The notes under the pieces are model-generated. The model ran no database searches. It saw nothing but the letters and a program-made list of their open reading frames with translations, and had not been told where the DNA came from. The position numbers and the translations under genes were made by a program. 64,000 nt of DNA. It comes from Neoscytalidium dimidiatum. Lineage: Eukaryota > Ascomycota > Dothideomycetes > Botryosphaeriales > Botryosphaeriaceae. The stretch spans positions 2,108,001-2,172,000 of the forward strand of contig CM074703.1 of the NCBI GenBank assembly GCA_037367355.1. The letters run 5' to 3'. Positions 43,391 through 53,282 of the stretch are shown here, piece after piece; position 1 is the first letter of the stretch, and each line of letters begins with the position of its first letter.

Positions 43391-46300
43391 ATGTGAGTGC
43401 GCTTGATAATTGCTACACTCCGCGCTGAGGCATTTGCTAACTGCTGCCAGGTGTAAGTAGCGCTGTTGTCTTTGACGTCTGGCGCACGCAGCCTATGCTG
43501 ACCGTCATCCGTCCCAGCGTACATCGACAAGCTGTCCATCCTGGGGTAGGCCGCCGTCCCCGCCTGCGCAGATTCAAGTTCCTGGCTTACCCGGCTCCGC
43601 AGCGTCCGCTCGTTCGACAATCGAGTCAGCGAGACAATTCAGTTCTACAGCCCGCTCACGCTCATTGTCGGTTTCAACGGCTCGGGGAAGACGGTACGCT
43701 TCAAGGACCCCGGCCGCGCCCAAATTGCCCCCAAACTTTGCTAATGCTGCAGACCATCATCGAATGTCTCAAGTATGCCACGACGGGAGAGCTGCCGCCC
43801 AATAGCGAACGCGGCAAGTCGTTCATCCATGATCCCAACGTATGTATCATCGCGCTTCTGAGGTGCTCGCCCTGACTCTGTACACAGCTCTGCGGTGAGA
43901 AGGAAGTCTTGGCCCAGGTTAAGATGTCGTTCAAGGCTACCTCCGGCGTGAAGATGGTTTCTACGAGAAGCCTGCAATTAACCGTAAAGAAGACCACAAA
44001 GTCCACCTCGCGCACGTGTAAGGCTCTTGAAGGCCAATTACTCATGGTCAAGGATGGCGAGCGGACTGCAATTTCGTCACGTGTTGCTGAGCTTAATCAG
44101 ATTATGCCTCAGTACCTTGGCATAGCGCCAGCAATCCTTGAGTATGTCATATTCTGTCATCAGGAGGACAGCATGTGGCCTATGAGCGAACCTACCGCAC
44201 TAAAAAAACGTTTCGACGAGATATTCGAAGCGCTGAAGTACACAAAAGCCATCGAGAACATCAAGGTTCTACAGAAGCGCCAAAAAGAAGAGTTAGGAAA
44301 GTTGAAGATCATTGAACAGCATGCCAAAGCGGACAAGGACAGAGGCGAGCGAGCGGAAAACCGCTCAAATGAGCTCTACGAGGAACTTGAGCAGCTTCGT
44401 GTCAAAAGCGAAAGTCTTGAAGAAGAGATCAAGGAGGCTGAGAGACGTTCAGAAGAAGCTTGGAATCGTGCTGCTAAGTTTGAGAGTATTGTCTCGAAGC
44501 TGGATGGAAAGCGCATTGAGGCCAATGCTATCGAAACAAACGTGGAAGAGCTCCGACAGGATCTCAAAGAGATGACGGATACAGACGAAGAATTGAAAGC
44601 ACATCTTGACCAATACGAGGAACGCGTCCAGCTCTACGAAAAAGACCGCGAAGAAAAAGTGCAGCGCTACAAAAACATCATCCAAGCTATCCAAAAAACT
44701 CGTGACTCCATTGGAGAGAAACAAAGCGAGGTTGGGAAGCACGAGGCCAACAAGGATAGTTACCAGCGACAACTGAATTCCAGAGAAACCCTCATAAAAG
44801 AAACCGCCCATCGCCACGGTATTCGGGGCTTCGACTTGGAAATAAACGACGTTCAAGTGCAGGACTTTATGAGAAGGGTCGAGCGAATGGCAGGAGACCG
44901 GCAGATGGCGTTGGAACGTGTCAAGAAGCAAAAGCAGGAAGAGCTCCAGATTGCAAACAAGGAGCTCAATCAATTCAATCAGCGCAAGGCGGCGCTAGAG
45001 GCCAGCAAAGAATACCACAAGGGACAGGTCGAGAACAATGAACGGAAGCTGTCTGAATTACAGCAAGAGATCGACAGGATCGACATGGATGAGGGAAGCA
45101 AAGCAACACTGGAAGCGTCATTGGAAGACATCAGCAGACGTCTCCGCCAGGCTAAGGCAGACAGTCTTGCAGCAAATTTGGAAGAGAAGCTCGGTAAATT
45201 GGGCAGCCAAATACGCGCTCTGGATGAGCGAAAGGAGAAACTAGATACTGAGATGGTGGACGCCATGCGGAGAGCCGGTGACTCGGCTCAACTGGACTAC
45301 GTGCGGAAACAAGTCAAAGAGCGACAAACGAAGCTCGCCACCAACACAGGTGCGCACCGCCAGCATTTCTCAGAGACCTTGGGTGAGCACTGGGAACCGA
45401 GCACCCTCGAGACCGACTTCAACGAAGTGCTTCTCCAGCGATCAAATGACCTTTCAGAGGCGGAACGACAGAGGGATGGCACGACTCGCGAGCTTGAACA
45501 AGTCCAATTCAAACTTACCACTGCCAAGAACGAGCTCAGCAAGAAACGTGCAGAGGTCAAAACCGCAGAAGAACGTGTGGTTGAGGCACTGGCAGAAGAT
45601 GAGAATCCGGAGGACTTTCCTGAGGCCTTGGAGACTGCCACGTCGAGCGTCGAAGTTGCTCAACGTGACGCAACAAGCTTTGGCAACATGGGAGCATTTT
45701 TCAAAGAATGTCTGGAAACTTTTGAGAAACACGATCGCTGCCAGCTTTGCTACCGCGGATTTAAAAAAGACGACTCTGAGAGGTCGAAATTTCGGAGGAG
45801 ATTGGAAGCCAAGATCCAAGAAGCTGTGAAACAGGACCTTCAGGAGTTGCTTAAGGAATACCAAGAGGATCTTGGAAGGTTACGCGAGGTGCAACCCTTC
45901 TACGACGCCTGGGTAAGGCTCAAGACCAAGGAGATTCCTGAGTGGGAGATCACATTCCACGATCTTGAGTCGCGACGTGACGGACTCATAAGGATTATTG
46001 AGGAACAAGACCGGCGAGTCAACGAGTGCCGAGAGTTGAAGAGAGACGTTGACTTTATCACGAAAGACGTCAATTCCATTGTCGAGGACTTCAAAGCAAT
46101 AAGCGCCTTCGATCAGGAGATCAAAGAGTTAATACGGAAGCAGGAGGAAGCAGGCGCATCTAGAGGAGTGGAGAAGATCCAAGAGGACCTTAAAAACATC
46201 AATGACGAGTCGAAGGCTATTAGGGACACATTGACACATTTGACATTGGAGAAGGAGCGGATGCGCGAAAACATTACGAGTCTTGAGCTCAAGGCCAAGG

Positions 46301-47665
46301 ATGTCGAAGCCAAGGTCACCAGTGCTGGATTTGCACTGAAGGAGAAGAATAGGCTGTTCTCTCAAGCCCAAGAGTACAGATCCCAAAGCGCCGAACATCG
46401 AAAATCGATACGACAAGTTGATGAAGACCTCAAAAGGCTGATCCCAGAAGTTGAGCAAGCCGAAGCCAAGTGCGAGGCAATTACTCAGCGGGGTGAGAAG
46501 AAGGAACAGGAGTTACAATCAGATTACGAGAAGATTACTGATAGTCTCAGCTCTCTGAAAAAATCCGACCAAGAGATTCGTGCGTACTTGAAGAGTGGCG
46601 GTGCTGAAGAGCTCACGAAGGCTCATCAAGAGCTCAAGACTTTACAGGGAAAAGTCCGCGATTTAGAGAATGAGCAGGCGCGGATTACGTCAGAGATCAA
46701 AAAAATTGAAGACCTGCTCCACAGTCATACCGATACGAAGCGTGCAATCAACGCCAACATAAGATATCGCACTCAGGTTGAGAAGCTCAAACAAGTTCGT
46801 GAGGAAGTTCGAGAGCTGGAAAAGCACAACGCAGAAGTCGACAAAAGAAAACATGCAGAAGAGGGTGACTATTGGCAGAATAAGCGGAATAGGCTGAGCG
46901 CGGAGCAAGCTAGCATAATTGGCGAAATGCGGTCCAAGGATGACCAACTGAAACAGTTCCTCAATGACTGGGAGACAGACTACAAGGACGCTGCGAAGAA
47001 CTATCGAGAGGCACACATCAAGGTCGAAACAACTAAGGCAGCTGTGGAAGACTTAGGAAGGTATGCTGGCGCTCTCGACAAGGCAATCGTCAAATACCAC
47101 AGCCTCAAACTCGAAGAGATTAATCGCATCATCGAAGAGCTCTGGAAAAAGACGTACCAGGGTACGGACGTCGACACGATCATGATCCGCTCGGAGAACG
47201 AGACAGCGAACAAGTCGCGCGGCTACAACTACCGAGTGGTTATGGTCAAGCAGGATGCCGAAATGGACATGCGTGGACGCTGCAGTGCTGGTCAGAAAGT
47301 GCTGGCCAGTATAATCATCCGCCTTGCCTTGGCTGAGTGTTTTGGCGTCAACTGCGGACTGATCGCGCTAGACGAACCAACTACGAATCTCGATCGGGAT
47401 AATATCCGAGCTCTTGCAGAGTCTTTGGCAGAAATCATCCGGGTCCGTCGGCAGCAGAGCAATTTCCAACTCATTGTCATCACTCACGACGAGGAATTCT
47501 TGCGGTACATGCAATGTGCGGAGTTCAGTGATTACTACTACCGGGTATCTCGTAATGAGAAGCAGAAGAGCACCATCGAAAAGCAGTCGATTGCGGAGGT
47601 AAGAACCAGATTTCACACTTTGCTATTTCAATTGGGAATAACGTCATGATCGGCAGGTCTTGTAA
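43391..47665 (+). CDS. RAD50: RAD50 DNA double-strand break repair ATPase
   Basis: SMC-like ATPase of the MRE11-RAD50-NBS1 complex, which tethers and processes DNA ends. Predicted exons 43391-43392, 43451-43452, 43518-43545, 43603-43693, 43753-43839, 43888-47598 and 47657-47665; 1309 residues. The start codon is split: AT in exon 1, then a 2-nt exon GT, then CG; together these give [15 protein letters not shown], matching the conserved family start. The last exon encodes only VL and stop. Walker [10 protein letters not shown] is at 34-42, the Q-loop region has [11 protein letters not shown], long coiled coils flank the zinc hook Cys688-Gln-Leu-Cys691, then the signature SAGQKVLAS near 1203 and Walker [13 protein letters not shown] near 1228, followed by the HDEEF switch. 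All catalytic motifs are intact. Confidence 0.93.
43451..43452 (+). other. Predicted 2-nt microexon of RAD50
   Basis: Two bases, GT, sit between an acceptor (GCTAAC branch then GCCAG, intron 43393-43450) and a consensus donor (GTAAGT, intron 43453-43517 with CTGAC branch and CCCAG). Only this exon both creates an ATG and puts YIDKLSILG in frame. Confidence 0.7.
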
Positions 47666-49604
47666 TCACGGGATGGACAAAGGCTTCATCAGCAATCCCG
47701 CTTGTCAACTTAATGGGTAGAGCTGCTTGTTCTGCACCTCGGAATACTTGCATGCACTGAGCGAGAAATAACGTGTCACGGCATATCTGGCTTTGCATCC
47801 AATTGAGCTTATGGCAGCTCCGGCTTTTTTTTCCCTTTTTTTTTTTCTTTTCTTCATGCGATAAAGCATACAACATTTACTTTTTTTTATTTTGTGGGGG
47901 CAGGCACAGCGAGGGTAACTTACACACAGAGAAATGCACGGGAGTTAGCTAAGAAAAAAAAAAAAAAGAGAAACCAAATGGACGGAGTCTTCTGAAATTC
48001 AGGGAGGTTGACTAGGTCGTAGTCTCAACACAGCGCGCTATCGATTGCTTTGCAGGAACACAGGAGTGACGTTGCATGCATGCCGACTTGGCACGATATG
48101 CGCATCCGCCGAAAATCATGGTCGATCTCGGGTGGGCACTTGCAGCTTCGAAAAGCGGGTGCGTACGAAGGACGCGAGAGAGAACATCTGCTGCTCAAAG
48201 ATGCTTTTTGTTTGTGGGCCACCCTTGATGGGAGTAGTCGAGAAGACATGATGCTAAATTTGGTATCGAGTCGCAGTTTCGGCCACTGTGGTCACCGACG
48301 CTCTGCTGGGCAGTGCTGACAGTGCTGTGGAACTGACGCCTGAAGACCATATTAGACTTTGGTACAGGCAGGGCAGGGTATGAAGAGGTCAAGCTCGTTC
48401 CTACAACAGCGCCGACCGAGAGCTGGAAAGTCGGACCCGCAAGGGGAGTAGCATGTCATCGGAACCTTGCACCTTGGCTGCTTGGGTCGGCACCGGGCGC
48501 ATGTTGTGCTCAGATCGGCGGAGGGGCGAATTCATCGTCGTACCCCGCACAGCAAAGAGCTGGCCGACTGCTGCAGAAGCCGTGCAACTACGGTCGTGTA
48601 TGTAAGGTTTGTTCTGTTGGTGTGCGCTTTAGGCTCAAAGAGGCAGCATCCGTCGCTTGGCTGCGCGGTCCGCCCGGCCACGAGATGGCGCGCAAAGCTT
48701 CGACAAAGTCTCTTACCGGTCGCCTCTTCAGCAAGCATGTGAAGTGTGTGTACACAGTAGGTCAGCGGCGTCGGATCCTAGACGCGCTGTCTCTAACAGG
48801 CAGTTGGAAAAGGAGACAAAGCCGGGGCATGGCTGATGGCTGGTGTCACGAGCAGGTGGTGATTGGCGGTGGAGGAGCGGCGTGACAGCATCTCGACGGC
48901 AACGATCTGCACCTCGAGCTTCGCCCAACCCACGCGAGCACGTTCCTGGATCTGAGCATCACCCCGCGAACTGCACGTCGAGCCCGGCCGTGCTGCAGTC
49001 AGCCAACGGAAAAACATGGAGGGGTCCCTTGCCTCGGCGTTTCACGCGGCGATCTCTGCTCCGTCCGGCCCACACGGCAGACAGAAGCCGCCCCCTCTGT
49101 TCCTGGACCTGCGCTTTTCTCCGCCCGGAGCTATGCGCCGGTCAGCAAAGCATTGGTGCCAGCTCATGCCCGAGCCACGGCCAACAGGCAATGATTCAGC
49201 GTCCCGACCCCCCCGGCCGCCTCCCGACTGGACGAGCCGACGTTACGTACCCTCTCCTATAGCTTCTCCCCCGTCAGCTGGCCCCGGTCACGACTAGCTT
49301 TCTCCGCAGTCGCCCCTTCATCCACCAGCAGGCAAACTTAGTCTGAGGCCCCAATGGCTCCATGCAACCCAGCGATCCCTGCCGGGACAGGCTTCATGCG
49401 GTCACTGCTCTTTCCTCTCTAAAAGGCCGGCTGGCGGCCCAGCATTCCTGGCAGCTTGTCCTCAAAGCTCAGGCTCCTCCCGCGCATTCGTCGTTTTGTT
49501 TACGGCGAAAAATCATCCCTCAGTTCTGGGTCCCGACTACACTGAGGCATTGAGCGTCCCCAGTCACACCCTGTCTCTTATCAAGCTTGCATTCCTCGCC
49601 AGTC
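47666..49604. other. Intergenic region, RAD50 3' flank and glucanase promoter
   Basis: 1.9 kb. Poly-T (about 47826-47846) and poly-A (about 47953-47966) tracts follow RAD50. The rest is GC-rich with short ORFs of no recognisable family. No gene seen. Confidence 0.5.
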
Positions 49605-51061
49605 ATGCTGTCAAGATACTTTACTTCCGCCTTACTGGCTGCGAACGTTGCCTTTGGCGCCGCAATGTACGCCATTCTTATCCCCGCCTGCAACCGACTG
49701 CATCCTGACTTCTAGCCTAGCCAAAAGCGAAAGGTCTCCTTCAATTGGGGCTCCGAGAAGGTTCGCGGCCTTAACATCGGAGGGTGGCTTGTCCTGGAAC
49801 CGTAAGTTCACCCAACAAACTCAATCTCGTTTCACAGCCGTTTTGCTCTCCCTCAGATCCACACGGTTCGGCAAGAGAGTTTAGAAACTAACACCCGTTC
49901 CTCAGATGGATCACACCATCCATCTTTGAACAATTCGACGCGTCACAGGGCATTGTTGATGAGTTCACCTTGAATCAGAAGCTTGGCAAGGACAAGGCCC
50001 TGGAGATTTTGAAACCGCACTGGGACAGTTGGGTCGGCTTTGAGGACTTTCAGCGCATTGCAGATGCTGGTTTCAACTTGGTTAGGATTCCGGTCGGCTT
50101 CTGGGCTTATGACACGTTCGGCTCAGCGTACTCAGAGGGAGCTGCACCCTACATCGATGCCGCCATTGACTGGGCCAGGGGCACAGGGTTGAAGGTCCTG
50201 ATCGATCTCCATGGCGCGCCAGGCTCTCAGAATGGATACGACAATTCCGGACAGCGAATGGACACTCCCCAATGGCTTCAAGGAGACACCGTGGCGCAGA
50301 CGCTCTCTGTCATCGAACAAATCGCCGACAAGTACGCGCAGACGGAGTACCAGGATGTCATCGCAGGTATCCAGCTGTTGAACGAGCCGGCCGGCTACGA
50401 GCTAGATGTCAACACAATCAAGCAGTTCCATCGTGACGGCTACGGAAAGGTTAGGGAAGTCAGCGACACCACGGTTGTGTTGCACGACGCTTTCCAGAAC
50501 CCCAGCTCGTATAATGGTTGGATGACGCCCTCAGACAATAATGTCCAGAACGTTGCCCTTGACCACCACGAGTATCAGGTTTTCGACAATGGCATGATTC
50601 AGTGGTCTGCCGCGGAGCACCGTCAAGGCGTGTGTAACAACAGGGCCCGGTGGGAGGGCTCCGACAAGTGGACCTTCGTAGGCGAGTGGACAGGCGCAAT
50701 GACCGACTGCGCGAAGTGGCTGAACGGTTCGTCAAACATCTGTCTGAGGCATACCCTCCCTGCCAATGCTAACGTACTTCCAGGCTACGGGCGTGGCGCT
50801 CGTTATGACGGAACGTATGATGGCTCTTCATATGTCGGCGACTGTAGCTTCGCTGGCAACCTCGACTCTTGGGAGCAAGGGCGTAAGGACGACACGCGCT
50901 GGTATATCGAGACTCAGATTTCCGCCTTCGAGAAGGTCGACGGCTGGATTTTCTGGAACTTCAAGACCGAGCAGGCTCCTGAATGGGATTGGGGCAAGCT
51001 CTCCGACGCGGGTGTCTTCCCCAACCCAGTCACGGATAAGAAATTTTCCGCACTCTGTTAA
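49605..51061 (+). CDS. exgA: GH5 exo-beta-1,3-glucanase, secreted
   Basis: Releases glucose from the ends of beta-1,3-glucans in wall remodelling or nutrition. Exons 49605-49666, 49721-49801, 49906-50726 and 50784-51061; 413 residues. Intron 3 (50727-50783, 57 nt, GTTCGT, CTAAC branch, CCAG) is stop-free and 3n long; its removal gives KWLNGYGRGARYDGTY. The signal peptide is MLSRYFTSALLAANVAFGA, followed by a Kex2-like QKR before KVSFNWGSEKVRGLNIGGWL. GH5 motifs: VRIPVGFWAYD, the acid/base Glu in LLNEPAGYE and the nucleophile Glu in FVGEWTGAMTDC, plus the C-terminal WIFWNFKTEQAPEWD. Typical of the fungal Exg1/GH5_9 group. Confidence 0.92.
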
Positions 51062-51400
51062 ATGTGGAACATTCGGAGAGAAGTGACTGTCGCTGATGAG
51101 CAAGGTCATTCAGCATTGACGGTGGCATTTGTTGGAGTTAACATGACACATCCAAGATACGACTTGGGACTAAATTTCTAATAGGTTGGGCATAGCAATG
51201 GACCCATACCTCATCGCCTCCTGCAGGCGGATGATTTACACGAAAGAACACAACGGTAAATAACGACTTCAAATACCCAAACAACAATATAGCGACTTAT
51301 TTCCTCCATCTGCGCTACTTTCAATTACTAAGTGACAAATGCTCAATGTCCCGCAAAACTATCAAGCTCCAGGTATATGTCCATGCAACAGTCCCATCCT
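51062..51400. other. Intergenic, convergent 3' ends
   Basis: 339 nt of AT-rich sequence between the glucanase and the dehydrogenase stop. Nothing recognised. Confidence 0.5.
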
Positions 51401-52375
51401 TCACTTTTTCAAGCTCGCCGCGTAGGCTTGTACAGTCTCTGTCAACGACCCGTCCTGCGCCAGCCCCAAGCCCAAGGCCCTCGAGATGTCGAATCTCTCG
51501 GGCCAGCTCAGCACAATCTTTTCAATAGCCGGGTCGACCTTCTCCTCGACGAGGGCGCGCGCCTTCTTCCCGCCGACGGCCTCCAGCGCCTCCAGGATGT
51601 CGGCGATCTTGACCGTCACGCCGGGCAAATTCACGGTCCTGGTCAGTTCGCCGAACTTGTCGGCGGGGATGTCCTTGACGGCGACCAAGTTTTTGACCAC
51701 GGTGGCCGGCGAGCAGACCCACATGTGCAAGTTCTTGTCCACGGGCAGCACGCTGGGCTGCCCGTTCAGCGGCTCGCGCACGATGCCGCTGACGAAGCTG
51801 GACGCCGCGGCGGTGGGCGCACCGGGGCGCACCATCACGGTGGGCAGGCGCACGATGCGCGCATCCAGCAGGCCGCGCCGCGAGAAGTCGTTGAGCAGGC
51901 ACTCGACGATGAACTTCTGCGTCCCGTAGCTGCTCTGTGGCAGCGGCATCGTGCGCTCGGAGAAGATCCTGTCGGGCCCGGCGGTCGAGGGCGGCCCGTA
52001 GACGGCCGTGCTGGAGGTGAAGACGACGGTGGTGCCGGGCTGGCGCACGCGCAGGTGGTCGTAGAAGAGCCGGTGCGAGTCCAGGTTGACCTTGTAGCCC
52101 AGCTCCAGGTTGGCCTCGCTGCCCGACGACATGATGCCGTGGAGCGTGTAAATGGCGTGCCAATTCTGCGTATCCAGCAGCGCGGCGGAGGCGGCGGGGT
52201 CCGTCAGGTCCGTTTGCGTGGAGGTGATGCGCGAGGGGTCGGCGCCGGAAGGGGTCCGCGGCGCTGCGACGTCGGTGAGAGTAAGGTGGTAGTCTGGAGA
52301 GGCTTTGAGGAGGGCGGAGGCGAGCTCTTGGCCTACGAAACCGGAAGCACCGGTGATGAGAATGTGTTTGGCCAT
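51401..52375 (-). CDS. denD: D-erythronate dehydrogenase-like NAD-dependent epimerase/dehydratase family enzyme
   Basis: Extended short-chain dehydrogenase most like bacterial DenD, which oxidises D-erythronate to its 2-keto acid with NAD+. Intronless, 324 residues. The Rossmann motif is GASGFVGQELA (residues 9-19); the acid-sugar branch shows LHGIMSSGSEANLELGYKVN, TSSTAVYGPP, the catalytic SYGTQK and the family run RLPTVMVRPGAPTAAASSF followed by GIVREPLNGQ. Coding sequence is very GC-rich, which opens long spurious frames on both strands. It lies 907 bp from, and divergent to, a DUF1537 sugar-acid kinase, the partner expected in this pathway. The name rests on family resemblance and context; the substrate is unproven. 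Confidence 0.83.
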   Translation of the reverse strand: MAKHILITGASGFVGQELASALLKASPDYHLTLTDVAAPRTPSGADPSRITSTQTDLTDPAASAALLDTQNWHAIYTLHGIMSSGSEANLELGYKVNLDSHRLFYDHLRVRQPGTTVVFTSSTAVYGPPSTAGPDRIFSERTMPLPQSSYGTQKFIVECLLNDFSRRGLLDARIVRLPTVMVRPGAPTAAASSFVSGIVREPLNGQPSVLPVDKNLHMWVCSPATVVKNLVAVKDIPADKFGELTRTVNLPGVTVKIADILEALEAVGGKKARALVEEKVDPAIEKIVLSWPERFDISRALGLGLAQDGSLTETVQAYAASLKK

Positions 52376-53282
52376 GGTGGTGGTGGTGGTGGTAATATCA
52401 GAGTCACCGGGTTACTTATTTGGATTGTGGGGGGACTACTGCAGCAGTGCGAAGCAATTGATGGATGACAGCAAGTTGGACTTGATTATTTCTTAAGAGC
52501 CCAAATCAGCGCTGGATCCCATGTGGGATTCTTGTTAGTTAAACAGCAGTCTCGGGCGCAGTGCGCGTGCTACGTTCGGCGATTGACGGTCATGGTGATG
52601 CGGGGCATTGCCGGCGAGGTCAGCGGCTGATGGACTCGCGATGACAGAATGCCGGGGGCGGGGCGCGGAAGAGCGAGCCTGGAGCCGTTCTCCGCAGGCA
52701 AAGAAGGGCGCTCGGCACGAAGACACAGCGAAGATGAGCCACAGAACTGCGCGCGGAACAGGCATGCCGGACATCTTGCCGCCCCCGCCTTCGCACTTCT
52801 TCCCGCGCATGACGCCCGCAACCTTTTGTGGAGCTCCACAGCCATAGCTCCACGAGCTCTCAATCAACCCAATCCCATCACGCCCAGCTTCAATTCATGA
52901 GATCGCGGAAACTTATTTTTCGTGCGAACCCGTAATCCACGCCTAGCTCCCGATGGCCCGCTCCAGATATGGTCGAATGAGACGAAAACGCCCCGTCCGC
53001 CTTGCGAAAGCGGTGCCCCGCCCTCGGCCATGCACCGTTGCTACATATCCCACGGTTCCCTGAACCATACCTGCTACCCAGCCAGCTGTCGTGCCGCCGA
53101 ATACCTATGCCTCACGTCCCTTGTTGACTCCTCCTTAGGGTCCCTCAGGCGCCATCAATTCCTCAGCCTGGCAACACCATTTTCATCATCTTCGTTTCTA
53201 CATTTCCTCTTCTAAAACCCAACCACATCTCTTCTACCCATCAGAAGGGGAGAATAAGGTAAAGAAAAAAAAAAAAGAAGAG
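52376..53282. promoter_or_regulatory. Divergent promoter region of the acid-sugar gene pair
   Basis: Separates the dehydrogenase and the DUF1537 kinase, which probably share control elements. A poly-A run (about 53265-53276) ends just before the kinase ATG, a context that favours translation. No TATA box was identified. Confidence 0.5.

Noticed and set aside
51522..52163. 213-codon minus-strand ORF inside the dehydrogenase gene
   Set aside because: Out-of-frame shadow caused by high GC content; Arg/Ala/Pro-rich with no motif.
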